Assembly (NCBI GenBank): GCA_937896505.1
Contig: CALBNP010000137.1
Location: 1 to 64,000 of the forward strand
Source of the DNA: an uncultured Bacteroidales bacterium
GTDB lineage: Bacteria > Bacteroidota > Bacteroidia > Bacteroidales > F082
Length of the DNA stretch: 64,000 bases
Reading direction: 5' to 3'
Part shown: piece by piece, positions 7,526 through 15,846 of the stretch
How positions within the stretch are numbered: the first letter of the stretch is position 1
How the letters are laid out: each line of letters begins with the position of its first letter
Made by a program: the position numbers and the translations under genes
The notes under the pieces: generated by a model
What the model was told of the DNA's origin: nothing
The model's database searches: none
Seen by the model: only the letters and a program-made list of their open reading frames with translations

Positions 7526-8965
7526 TTAATACAGGCAATTCTTAGGTGTGCGTGGGAAAGGAATGACGTCGCGGATGTTGGTCATGCCGGTCACGAAGAG
7601 GAGCAGGCGCTCGAAGCCGAGGCCGTAGCCAGAGTGTGGCACCGAGCCGAAACGGCGGCTGTCGAGATACCATTGCATCGAGTCCTCAGGAATGCCGACT
7701 TCGTGCATGCGGTCCAAAATCTTGTTGATGTCGGTCTCGCGTTCCGAACCACCGATGATTTCGCCAATGCCTGGGAACAAGACATCCATGGCGCGGACGG
7801 TCTTACCGTCTTCGTTCTGCTTCATGTAGAAGGCCTTGATTTCCTTAGGATAGTCGGTCAGGATGACTGGCTTCTGGAAATGCTTCTCGACGAGGTAACG
7901 CTCGTGTTCCGATTGCAGGTCGATGCCCCAACCGGTGACAGGATATTGGAACTTGCCTTTCTTGTTGTAGTTGCAGTTGCGCAAGATGTCGATGGCTTCG
8001 GTGTAGGAGAGACGCACGAAATCGTTTTCCAACACAAAACGGAGCTTGCTGATGAGTTCCATCGACTTTTCCTCTTCCTTCTTGCCCTTTTCTTCGTCTT
8101 GCAGACGCTTGCTGAGGAATTGAAGGTCGTCCATGCAGTTGTCCAAAGCATACTGAATCAAGAACTTCAGCATCTCTTCAGCCAAGTCCATGTTGTCGGT
8201 GATGTCGTAGAAAGCCATCTCGGGTTCAATCATCCAGAACTCGGCCAAGTGGCGGGTGGTGTTCGAGTTTTCGGCGCGGAATGTTGGACCGAAGGTGTAA
8301 ATCTTACCCATGGCGGTGGCGGCGAGTTCGCCTTCAAGTTGGCCCGACACGGTCAGGTTCGTTGGTTTGCCGAAGAAGTCTTGCTTGTAATCTACTTTGC
8401 CGTCTTCGGTGCGTGGTGGGTTGGCCATGTCCAAAGTGGTGACTTGGAACATCTCGCCAGCGCCTTCGCAGTCGGAAGCTGTGATTAATGGAGTGTGGAT
8501 GTTGACGAAGCCTTTGTCGTTGAAGAACTTGTGGATGCCGAACACCATGGCGTGGCGCATGCGCATCACGGCACCGAAGGTATTGGTGCGGAAACGCAGG
8601 TGCGAGATGTCGCGCAGGAATTCAAGCGAGTGTTTCTTGGGTTGCAGCGGATATTCGTCAGGGTTGGCTGGGCCGAACAATCCGATTTCGTTCACCGAAA
8701 ACTCAACGGCTTGGCCGCTGCCCATCGATTCGACGAGCTTGCCCTTGGCCCACAGCGAGGCACCAGCGTGCATCAGTGCGAGGTTTTCTTCCGGAATCTT
8801 GTTTAGGTCAACCACAAGTTGCAGGTTGTTGATGGTCGAGCCGTCGTTCAAGGCGATGAAGGCAACGTTCTTGCTGCCGCGTTTGTTGCGTACCCAACCC
8901 ATTACAGTAATCTCATTGTCAGAGGCTTGCATTTGCAAGGCTTGCTTAATCTCTACTCTTTTCAC
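7526..8965 (-). CDS. asnS: Asparagine--tRNA ligase
   Basis: A 479-residue class IIb aminoacyl-tRNA synthetase that charges tRNA-Asn. The N-terminal OB-fold anticodon-binding domain (about 1-115, starting VMGWVRNKRGSKNVAF) is followed by the catalytic core. Class II motif 2 is seen as the stretch around FRAENSNTTRHLAEF, and motif 3 as GYGLGFERLLLF near the end. The FPRTPKNCLY terminus is typical of AsnS rather than AspS. It appears to be monocistronic, with a strong terminator downstream. Start at MKRVEIKQAL agrees with the family. Confidence 0.96.
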   Translation of the reverse strand: MKRVEIKQALQMQASDNEITVMGWVRNKRGSKNVAFIALNDGSTINNLQLVVDLNKIPEENLALMHAGASLWAKGKLVESMGSGQAVEFSVNEIGLFGPANPDEYPLQPKKHSLEFLRDISHLRFRTNTFGAVMRMRHAMVFGIHKFFNDKGFVNIHTPLITASDCEGAGEMFQVTTLDMANPPRTEDGKVDYKQDFFGKPTNLTVSGQLEGELAATAMGKIYTFGPTFRAENSNTTRHLAEFWMIEPEMAFYDITDNMDLAEEMLKFLIQYALDNCMDDLQFLSKRLQDEEKGKKEEEKSMELISKLRFVLENDFVRLSYTEAIDILRNCNYNKKGKFQYPVTGWGIDLQSEHERYLVEKHFQKPVILTDYPKEIKAFYMKQNEDGKTVRAMDVLFPGIGEIIGGSERETDINKILDRMHEVGIPEDSMQWYLDSRRFGSVPHSGYGLGFERLLLFVTGMTNIRDVIPFPRTPKNCLY

Positions 8966-9053
8966 GATATGATAGTTTTTATTTTTATACCTTATTAATT
9001 AATTTTGCAAAGTAACGAAAAAAAAACGAAATGTTGGATTGGAAAAATTGCGC

Positions 9054-9062
9054 TATCTTTGC
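9054..9062 (+). promoter_or_regulatory. -7 element for REP-associated transposase 1
   Basis: TATCTTTGC, 49 bp before the transposase ATG. Confidence 0.55.
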
Positions 9063-9111
9063 AAATTACAATATGGGAAACTCTTGATATTCTGTTTAAC
9101 CTATTAACCTT

Positions 9112-9567
9112 ATGGCGAACACATACGCACAATTATATACACACGTTGTTTTCCACACAAAAAGTACAGGTATTGTGATGCGTGAGGAGGATTTGGAACG
9201 TGTGTTTCAATACATTGGTGGTATAATTCGTTCTGAAGGCTCGATACCCTTTGCTGTTGGTGGTGTTGCTGATCATGTTCATATTTTAATGACATTACCG
9301 AAGACGGTGGCCATGTCGGATCTTGTCCGTGCCATTAAGGCTAAAAGCAGCAAATGGTTGAAATCGGTGGCTGACTATTATGAGTCGTTTCAGTGGCAAG
9401 AGGGTTATGGTGCGTTCAGTGTCAGTCCTTCCTTGATGGATAGGACGACGAGATATATTTTCGGTCAAGCTGAACATCATAGGACAAAGTCGTATCAAGA
9501 AGAGTATCGCAAAACGTTGGAAGCCTATGGAATCGAATATGACGAAAGATATGTGTTCGGAGATTGA
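9112..9567 (+). CDS. IS200-like / REP-associated tyrosine transposase, copy 1
   Basis: A 151-residue Y1-transposase (TnpA/RAYT family), an HUH single-strand DNA nuclease. The metal-binding HUH motif is DHVHIL (His55, His57) and the candidate nucleophile is Tyr115 in TTRYIFGQ. It lacks the long C-terminal tail of IS605-type systems and there is no tnpB next to it. Directly after its stop is a long palindrome (9600-9717) of the REP type, as expected for this family, whose members act on REP hairpins. A second copy at 32646-33101 is clearly homologous but differs at many residues, so the two are not a recent duplication. Confidence 0.88.
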   Translation: MANTYAQLYTHVVFHTKSTGIVMREEDLERVFQYIGGIIRSEGSIPFAVGGVADHVHILMTLPKTVAMSDLVRAIKAKSSKWLKSVADYYESFQWQEGYGAFSVSPSLMDRTTRYIFGQAEHHRTKSYQEEYRKTLEAYGIEYDERYVFGD

Positions 9568-9599
9568 TGAACAGAAGCCGGACCTTATGCCGGCAGATT

Positions 9600-9717
9600 G
9601 CAGGAGTTCCATTGCATTTCACAACCTGCATAATGTCATGTGTCCCTACGGGACTGCGCAGAACCCCGTAGGGGTGATGGACATTATGCAGGTTGTAGAG
9701 CGTAGCGGAACTCCTGC
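9600..9717. repeat. Long REP palindrome running into the DAHP synthase gene
   Basis: An imperfect 118-bp inverted repeat. The outer arms are GCAGGAGTTCC (9600-9610) and its complement (9707-9717). The next 17 bp at 9621-9637 pair exactly with 9680-9696, and the inner arms carry CCCTACGGG against CCCGTAGGG. The distal half is translated as the first codons of the DAHP synthase gene. The inner CCCCGTAGGGGTGAT unit resembles one next to the other REP-associated transposase (32580-32593). Confidence 0.85.
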
Positions 9718-10756
9718 TTCAACACAGGACAAACCTCTCCTCATAGCAGGTCCATGCAGCGTTGAAAGTGAAGAGCAGTTGCTCAGCACTGCCCGCCAGT
9801 TGGCTCAGATTCCGGAGGTGAGTCTGCTTCGTGGCGGAATATGGAAACCGCGCACACGTCCCAATGCTTTCGAGGGTAGGGGGAAAGAAGGGCTGGTTTG
9901 GCTGCGCGAGGCGAAACGCGAAACTGGATTGCCCACTGCGACTGAAGTAGCTACACCCGAACATGTGGAACTGGCACTTAAATATGATGTCGATGCCCTT
10001 TGGATTGGCGCCCGCACTGTGGTCAATCCGTTTTCGGTGCAGCAGCTGGCCGATGCCTTGCGTGGTGTCGATGTCCCTGTTTTCATCAAGAATCCCGTTG
10101 CTCCCGATGTGAAACTGTGGATTGGCGCATTCGAGAGGTTCCAGAAGGCAGGCGTGACACGCTTGGCTGCCATCCACCGTGGCTTTCAGCATTATAAGGA
10201 AACGCCTTACCGCAATTTCCCGATGTGGGAGATTCCTATCGAACTGAACCGGCTCATTAATGTACCCGTCGTCACCGACATCAGCCATATCTGCGGTTGC
10301 CGCGAACTGCTGCAACAAACTGCCCAAAAGGCATTGGACTTGGCCACCGATGGCTTGATGGTTGAATGCCATTGCAACCCCGATGCTGCTCTCACCGATG
10401 CGCGTCAGCAAATCACACCTGCCGAACTGAAAAACCTGTTGTCGAATTTGGTATATCGCTCTAAACAGTCGGGTATGGTAGAACGCGAGTTGGCTGACCT
10501 CCGCAGTGAAATTGACGACATCGACAGCGAATTGCTCCAGCTCCTTTCGCGTCGCATGGACGTAAGCGCCCAGATTGGCGAGTACAAGAAACGCAACAAT
10601 GTGACCGTGGTGCAGATGGACCGTTGGAAGAAAATCCTTGCCGAGCATATCGCCACGGGCACGGACCTTGGCTTGGATGCCCAGCTGGTCGCCGAGGTTT
10701 TCGAGGCCATCCATCAGGCTTCCATCGAAAGACAAAGTCGTATCCTGGAAGACTGA
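9677..10756 (+). CDS. aroF: Bifunctional DAHP synthase / chorismate mutase
   Basis: A fusion enzyme of aromatic amino-acid biosynthesis. The N-terminal KDO8P/DAHP synthase-type TIM barrel (from PLLIAGPCSVESEEQ, with IWKPRTRPNAFEG) makes DAHP from PEP and erythrose-4-phosphate. The C-terminal ~95 residues (from VERELADLRSEIDDID) are an AroQ-type chorismate mutase with the expected three-helix pattern. Such fusions are usual in Bacteroidetes. The start is uncertain: the frame is open back into the transposase gene, and the ATGs at 9677 and 9686 both lie in the REP palindrome. In relatives the barrel is preceded by a short native N-terminus; here MDIMQVVERSGTPASTQ comes from the repeat. I chose 9677, which gives 359 residues, close to normal. 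Confidence 0.88.
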   Translation: MDIMQVVERSGTPASTQDKPLLIAGPCSVESEEQLLSTARQLAQIPEVSLLRGGIWKPRTRPNAFEGRGKEGLVWLREAKRETGLPTATEVATPEHVELALKYDVDALWIGARTVVNPFSVQQLADALRGVDVPVFIKNPVAPDVKLWIGAFERFQKAGVTRLAAIHRGFQHYKETPYRNFPMWEIPIELNRLINVPVVTDISHICGCRELLQQTAQKALDLATDGLMVECHCNPDAALTDARQQITPAELKNLLSNLVYRSKQSGMVERELADLRSEIDDIDSELLQLLSRRMDVSAQIGEYKKRNNVTVVQMDRWKKILAEHIATGTDLGLDAQLVAEVFEAIHQASIERQSRILED

Positions 10757-10759
10757 TAC

Positions 10760-10845
10760 GAAAAAAGCCCGCTTCACAGCGGGCTAATTTCCTTGCGCAT
10801 TCTTGCGCTATACTTACTTAAAATGTTTAGTGTTATGATTACAAG
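10760..10845 (-). ncRNA. Candidate small RNA (~85 nt)
   Basis: On the minus strand a perfect TATCTTTGC element (10851-10859) is followed, ~85 nt later, by a terminator hairpin AGCCCGC/GCGGGCT (10766-10785) and TTTTTT. Between them is a second small hairpin, GCGCA-AGAA-TGCGC, and no credible reading frame. Promoter, hairpins and terminator fit a short non-coding transcript. The alternative is that the hairpin only terminates aroF (its plus-strand tail is poor) or the lipoprotein gene to the right. The -33 element is weak. Confidence 0.45.
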
Positions 10846-10850
10846 GTGAT

Positions 10851-10859
10851 GCAAAGATA
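10851..10859 (-). promoter_or_regulatory. -7 element of the candidate small RNA
   Basis: The minus strand reads TATCTTTGC. It is not upstream of any protein gene on that strand: the only feature before the terminator is the ~85-nt candidate RNA. Confidence 0.5.
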
Positions 10860-10956
10860 CGCTAAGCCATTTTATTCAGTCGGAAAATTCATTTCCCATA
10901 TTTCTACAAAAATCAACAAATCAAATATAATATATTGATTATAAATAAATTATGTA

Positions 10957-11445
10957 TCAATTATAGATCCTGAGTTGGATTCCATCGAAGTTTGTATGAT
11001 ATTGAATGAGTGGGAAGATATGATCGTCACCTGCAAAACTTGGTACCATGCTTGGGTCTTCACCGATGATGATTTCACCATTTAAGATGTTGTAGTATGC
11101 ATTGTTGCAATGGTCAACGGCAAAAGGAAATTCGACTACCAATCGCGTGGTATTGCCTTGGCTGTCGGTGCAGGCATTCGGATAGTTAGGAGGAATACGG
11201 TCGTAGGCTAAGAATTCGTTATCTGACAAGTGATAGACGATGATGCCACGGCTAGTGCTTTCGACTTCTGATGTAAGATACATCCATCCGCTTATATACT
11301 TGAGGTCTTGATAGCGGTAGTCGTTAAGGCTGATAGTGAAGTTGATGTAGGCATGTGGAGCATTCGGGTTCTCGGGTATTTGCCTGCAACCATAGAATAG
11401 CACTGGTACGAGTGCCAAAATCATGTATTTGAATATGCGTTTCAT
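10957..11445 (-). CDS. Rieske-fold-like lipoprotein without Fe-S ligands
   Basis: A 162-residue predicted lipoprotein with lipobox LFYGC. The pattern INFTISLNDYRYQDLK, then GGWMYLT-like, then RGIIVYHLSDNEFLAYDR, and an end FPLIQYHTNFDGIQLRIYN resembles a Bacteroidetes family often annotated as Rieske-domain lipoproteins. The Rieske motif C-x-H...C-x-x-H is not present, so an Fe-S cluster is unlikely; the remaining cysteines (NACTD and DHCNN) could form a disulfide. Family placement is from memory of the pattern, not a search. It stands alone, divergent from the small lipoprotein at 11528. Confidence 0.55.
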   Translation of the reverse strand: MKRIFKYMILALVPVLFYGCRQIPENPNAPHAYINFTISLNDYRYQDLKYISGWMYLTSEVESTSRGIIVYHLSDNEFLAYDRIPPNYPNACTDSQGNTTRLVVEFPFAVDHCNNAYYNILNGEIIIGEDPSMVPSFAGDDHIFPLIQYHTNFDGIQLRIYN

Positions 11446-11499
11446 ACTGCAAAGAAACGATTTTTTCTCCGAAAACGTATGCCATTGGATGTTTTTTCT

Positions 11500-11508
11500 T
11501 ATGTTTGC
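11500..11508 (+). promoter_or_regulatory. -7 element for the basic lipoprotein
   Basis: TATGTTTGC fits TAnnTTTG and lies 19 bp before the ATG at 11528. Confidence 0.5.
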
Positions 11509-11527
11509 TCCTCAAAATTGTGCATCT

Positions 11528-11791
11528 ATGAAGAAATGTTTTTTCGTTTTTGTCGTGTTTTTCTCGTTGGTGATAGGCTTCGGTTCGTGTGCCTCAAATA
11601 AGTCTTCGCGTGCCATGCGCAAGGCCGAGCGCCAAATGGAGAAGGTGGAGAAACAATCTGACAAGCAATACAAGCAGGCCCAAGCTGCCCACTACAAGCA
11701 CCAAGCGAAAAAGACCAAACGGATGATGAAGAAGGACGAACGCCGTGCACGCCGTATGCGCCGGCACCAACGCAGCAACCCGTTTTATTGA
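11528..11791 (+). CDS. Small, very basic lipoprotein
   Basis: An 87-residue protein with a clear lipoprotein signal (lipobox GFGSC). The mature part is strikingly rich in Lys, Arg, Gln and Met and is predicted to be a single long helix (AMRKAERQMEKVEKQ and on), ending in RSNPFY. No known domain. A basic helix anchored to a membrane could bind peptidoglycan, LPS or nucleic acid, but nothing in the context decides this. I chose the ATG at 11528 because the longer frame upstream contains the promoter element and no signal peptide. Confidence 0.65.
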   Translation: MKKCFFVFVVFFSLVIGFGSCASNKSSRAMRKAERQMEKVEKQSDKQYKQAQAAHYKHQAKKTKRMMKKDERRARRMRRHQRSNPFY

Positions 11792-11968
11792 TTTCGGTGC
11801 CTTATATATTAATAAGGTGTAGCAATCTTTTTGCAGAGCAAAAAAATCAAAAAAAATCATTGCCCTTAAATATCTTAAAATTAGAAATTTACGATGATTT
11901 TCGCGTTTTTTTTCAATAAAAAAACGCCCAAAAATGCTTTTTTTCTTGCGTACTCGAAAATAAGGTTG

Positions 11969-11976
11969 TAATTTTG
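11969..11976 (+). promoter_or_regulatory. -7 element for the TonB receptor operon
   Basis: TAATTTTG fits TAnnTTTG and gives a leader of about 40 nt before the ATG at 12025. The 11792-11968 stretch before it is AT-rich and otherwise empty, apart from a short inverted repeat CCTTAT/ATAAGG near 11800-11817. Confidence 0.5.
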
Positions 11977-12024
11977 ACGACTTTTAATGCACTTAATAGA
12001 GTAGTATTTATAAAATTACAAGGT

Positions 12025-15000
12025 ATGTTTAAAAATTTACTAATGACCCTTGCTTTAGTCCTGGCCACTTGCACGATGACCATGGCTCAAGCTCAAGGAC
12101 GACTCAAAGGCAAGATTACCGACGAGACCGGTGAAGGCGTACCATTTGCTAACGTCATTGTTGAAAAAGGCGGAACGCAAGTGGGTGGTGCTTCAACCGA
12201 CTTCGACGGTAACTATGACATCAACCCAATCCCTCCGGGAACTTACACGTTGAAGGCCAGTTGCGTTGGCTACAACGCTTTCATCATGGCAGGCGTTGTC
12301 ATCCCAGCCAACAAGATCACCTTCCAACCCATCAAGATGGAAAGTGGTTCCATCATGATGGAGGATGCTGTTGTCGTTGACTACGCAATTCCTTTGATTA
12401 GCGCGGATAACACTACATCAGGTGCTTCCATTACCGCTGAAGAAATTGCTAAGTTACCTAACCGTTCGGCAGAAGGTGTCGCTTCAAGCGTCGGTGGCGT
12501 GTTCTCGTCTGACGGTGAAGTGGGTAGTATCCGTGGTTCTCGTGAAGGTGCCGTTTACTACATTGATGGTGTTAAGGTCATGGGTAGCGCCAGTGTTCCA
12601 CAAAGCGCTATCGACCAAGTTGACGTTATCCTCGGTGGTACGCCTGCTATGTATGGCGATGCCATGGGCGGTATCATCAACATGACCACCAAAGGACCTA
12701 GCCGCGAATGGGGCGGTGGTCTCGAACTTGAACAATCTGTTGACGGATATGGTCACAGCCGTATTGGCGCCAGCTTGCAAGGTCCTCTCATCATGATTGA
12801 AAAGGAAGACGGACAAAAAGACGCTCTCCTCGGTTTCTTCTTGGCTGCTGATTTCTCCCACAACATGCGCAATTCAAAGTCAGCTACAGGTTTCTATCAC
12901 GCAACTGACGAATGGCAGAAAGAAATTGAAACCAACCCTCTGCGACTTTCAGGCCTCGGAAGCGGTTCGTACCAAACTGCTGCCTATACCCACAAAGAAG
13001 ACCTCGTTTATTCGAGATTCCTCAACAACAATAGAACCTACAGTTTGAATGTGACGGGTAACTTTAACATCAAGACCGGTAAAAACACCAACTTGACTAT
13101 CGGCGGTTCTCTTTACCAAGGCACAGGAAACTATGCTAATGGTAGCAGCCAATATTATTTCAACACTGCTAAGAACTATATCAGCAAGTCAGGTACCTAT
13201 CGTGGCTATATCCGTTTCACCCAACGTTTCCCTTCAGATCCTGAAAGCACTTCCGCTATTTCAAACTTCTATTACAGTATCCAGGCTGACTATACTCACT
13301 ATCAAGCCGAATCGGGAGACCCCGACTTGTGGAACAATGTGTTCGCCTATGGTAACCTTGGTAAGTTCACCACTTACAAGACTCCTACCTTCGCTTTCAC
13401 CAGCGAAACGATCGACTCAGTCCTCGTTGGCGACCACTACCAGAGCTTCAACGATGTGTATGTGCTGAACTCCTGGGATTACGATACCCTCGTCTCTTTC
13501 GAAAGACAAAAGGGCAACTTCAACCCGCTGCTTTCCAACTATGTTGAAAACTATTATGACTTGTATAGACCTTATGGCGCATACGGTTATTACAACAACA
13601 TGTCAAACATCCAACTGAACAGTGGCTTGATTAATGGTCTTGCACCTAACTATGTTTATGGATGCTTCGCCGTTCCTGGCACCATTCAAGCAGGTTACGG
13701 CAAGTCGGTGAGCGACCAATTCTCGATGAACGTCAACGGTTCAATGACCATTGGTAAAGGCGACAACAGCCACGAAGTGAAATTAGGTATGCAAGTTGAA
13801 GTTCAGAATAGTGCTTATAGAAGCTATTCTACCAACTATTGGACTTTGATGAGAGACCTGACCAACTTCCATATCAAGGAATTGGATATGGATCATCCAT
13901 ACGCTATCAACTACGATGGTTATGTCGATACCATTATGTATAGCAGAAAGTATGACGGAGCTTCACAATACCAGTTCGATGCTAACTTGCGTAAGGCTAT
14001 GGGCCTCCAAGTTGATGGCTTGGACTACATTCTCATCGATACTTACGACTTTAATGACAATAGTATCCAGTATTACGATGCCGAAGGTAACCTGAAGAAG
14101 GCCTTCGTAAAAGGTGGCCTAGATTTGAGCATGTTCGCTTCTGATGAACTCCACAGAAATGGTACTATCTATCTTGACTACTGTGGCTACACTTATGATG
14201 GTGACAGAAAATATGGTCTTTTCGAACGCCCATCTCTGGAAGACTTCTTTAAGGCAACGGATGCTGATGGTAACTTTACCCGTCCAATCGCATCTCAGCA
14301 GCCTATCTATATGGCTGGTTACATCCAGGACAAGTTTGCTTTCAAAGATCTTATCTTCAACATCGGTGTCCGTGCCGACCGTTTCGACGCTAACCAAAGC
14401 GTGCTGAAAGATCCTTATATCCTTTATGATTTTAAGAATGCAGGCCAATTGATGACTGGCAGACGAATCAACATTAATCAAGATGATCCAACTGCTGAAG
14501 CACAATGGATTGATGTTCCAGATAATATTGGTGAAAATTATGCCGTCTATGTTGACAATATTGCTGAAAAGACCGAAATCGTCGGTTACCGTAATGGAAA
14601 CACTTGGTATAATGCCGATGGTGCTGAAATCACCGACCCTTCAGTCCTTGATAAAGGTACTGGTGTTTCACCTTGGATTAAGAATAAGGACCAGCAAAGA
14701 GTCGATGCCAATTCGTTCACTGACTATAACCCAGCTTGGACGATTATGCCTCGTATCTCCTTCTCGTTCCCAATTTCCGATGAAGCATTGTTCTTCGCTC
14801 ACTATGACGTTTTGACCCAACGTCCTTCAAGTAACGACTATGTCAGCCCATTGGAATACTACTATTTCAGTGAACGTGGTGGTAGTATCGGCAATCCTAA
14901 CCTGAAGCCTATGCAAACTATCGACTACGAACTTGGTTTTACCCAAAAGGTAACCAACACATCTTCGTTGACTTTGACTGCCTATTATCGTGAAATCCGT

Positions 15001-15810
15001 AACCAGATTCAGATGTACCGTTTCAATGGTGCTTACCCGAAGGCTTACAACTCCTTCAGCAACCTCGACTTCGGTACCGTTAAGGGTTTGACTGCTGAAT
15101 ACGACTTGCGTAGAACCAAAAACGCTCGTATCCGCGCCAGCTACACCTTGCAGTTCGCTAACAACACTGGTTCATCCACCTCAACAGCAGCTGCTCTGAT
15201 TGCTGCAGGTGTTCCTAACTTGAGGTCTACCTTCCCAACTAACCAAGACCGTCGTCACAGCTTCAACCTTGTGCTCGACTATCGTTTCGCTAGTGGCAAG
15301 AAGTATGATGGCCCGGTCATCAACCGCGAAGGTAAGGATCCTATCCAAGTTTTGGCTAACACTGGTGTTTCACTCACAATTAATGGTGGTTCTGGTACTC
15401 CTTATACAGCATCACGTACTATCTCATCACCTATCGCTGGTGGTAACAACTTGCTGCAAGGTACTTACAACGGTTCCAGAATCCCTGCTTCGTTCAAGTT
15501 TGACCTCCGTGTCGATAAGGACATTAACTTCACTCTTGGCAAGAAGGAAGGCAGCGCCGGCCATGATTGCTTCGTGAATGTTTACTTGCAAGTTCTGAAC
15601 CTGCTTAACTCGAAGAACATTGTCAATGTTTATGCTGCAACAGGTAATGCCAACGACGATGGTTATCTGTCAGCTCCCGAGTGGCAGCGTGAAATCTATA
15701 GCCAGATTGACCCTCAGGCTTGGATCGATATGTATCAGATCTATGTCAATAGCGGTGGCAACTATTCTGGCCCACGTCAGATTCGTTTGGGTTTGAGCTT
15801 CAACTTCTAA
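12025..15810 (+). CDS. TonB-dependent outer membrane receptor
   Basis: A 1261-residue TonB-dependent receptor. The signal peptide (about 1-23, ending TMAQAQ) is followed by a carboxypeptidase-regulatory-like beta domain (GRLKGKITDETGEGVPFANV, about 25-110), a plug domain (around NRSAEGVASSVGG to GGIINMTTKG), and a large barrel ending in RQIRLGLSFNF with the terminal Phe expected of an outer membrane barrel. It heads an operon with a 1564-residue secreted protein and a PorV-like barrel; no SusD partner is present, so it is not a typical glycan-uptake SusC/D pair. The substrate is unknown. The ATG at 12025 gives the signal peptide; an upstream in-frame ATG overlaps the promoter. Confidence 0.88.
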   Translation: MFKNLLMTLALVLATCTMTMAQAQGRLKGKITDETGEGVPFANVIVEKGGTQVGGASTDFDGNYDINPIPPGTYTLKASCVGYNAFIMAGVVIPANKITFQPIKMESGSIMMEDAVVVDYAIPLISADNTTSGASITAEEIAKLPNRSAEGVASSVGGVFSSDGEVGSIRGSREGAVYYIDGVKVMGSASVPQSAIDQVDVILGGTPAMYGDAMGGIINMTTKGPSREWGGGLELEQSVDGYGHSRIGASLQGPLIMIEKEDGQKDALLGFFLAADFSHNMRNSKSATGFYHATDEWQKEIETNPLRLSGLGSGSYQTAAYTHKEDLVYSRFLNNNRTYSLNVTGNFNIKTGKNTNLTIGGSLYQGTGNYANGSSQYYFNTAKNYISKSGTYRGYIRFTQRFPSDPESTSAISNFYYSIQADYTHYQAESGDPDLWNNVFAYGNLGKFTTYKTPTFAFTSETIDSVLVGDHYQSFNDVYVLNSWDYDTLVSFERQKGNFNPLLSNYVENYYDLYRPYGAYGYYNNMSNIQLNSGLINGLAPNYVYGCFAVPGTIQAGYGKSVSDQFSMNVNGSMTIGKGDNSHEVKLGMQVEVQNSAYRSYSTNYWTLMRDLTNFHIKELDMDHPYAINYDGYVDTIMYSRKYDGASQYQFDANLRKAMGLQVDGLDYILIDTYDFNDNSIQYYDAEGNLKKAFVKGGLDLSMFASDELHRNGTIYLDYCGYTYDGDRKYGLFERPSLEDFFKATDADGNFTRPIASQQPIYMAGYIQDKFAFKDLIFNIGVRADRFDANQSVLKDPYILYDFKNAGQLMTGRRININQDDPTAEAQWIDVPDNIGENYAVYVDNIAEKTEIVGYRNGNTWYNADGAEITDPSVLDKGTGVSPWIKNKDQQRVDANSFTDYNPAWTIMPRISFSFPISDEALFFAHYDVLTQRPSSNDYVSPLEYYYFSERGGSIGNPNLKPMQTIDYELGFTQKVTNTSSLTLTAYYREIRNQIQMYRFNGAYPKAYNSFSNLDFGTVKGLTAEYDLRRTKNARIRASYTLQFANNTGSSTSTAAALIAAGVPNLRSTFPTNQDRRHSFNLVLDYRFASGKKYDGPVINREGKDPIQVLANTGVSLTINGGSGTPYTASRTISSPIAGGNNLLQGTYNGSRIPASFKFDLRVDKDINFTLGKKEGSAGHDCFVNVYLQVLNLLNSKNIVNVYAATGNANDDGYLSAPEWQREIYSQIDPQAWIDMYQIYVNSGGNYSGPRQIRLGLSFNF

Positions 15811-15846
15811 AAACGAGAATAATTCATAACGAAAAATTTACATATT

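Noticed and set aside
7442..8488. 348-codon plus-strand frame over asnS
   Set aside because: It lies antisense to asnS, has the composition of a shadow frame and starts within the asnS terminator region.
9112..9567. Complete IS200/IS605 element with tnpB
   Set aside because: No tnpB (or IscB-like) gene lies near either transposase. The length and the REP hairpins fit stand-alone REP-associated transposases.
9719..10777. Long open frame (352 codons) antisense to the DAHP synthase gene
   Set aside because: It mirrors a gene with strong homology and shows no family resemblance. Long antisense frames also face nqr, alr, ntpB and der here; they come from codon bias of the real genes.
11792..11968. 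Possible riboswitch or terminator before the TonB operon
   Set aside because: AT-rich with only one 6-bp stem, no T-run and no recognisable aptamer.
12025..15810. SusC of a polysaccharide utilisation locus
   Set aside because: No SusD lipoprotein, glycoside hydrolase or matching regulator is adjacent. The neighbours are a giant secreted protein and a PorV-like barrel.
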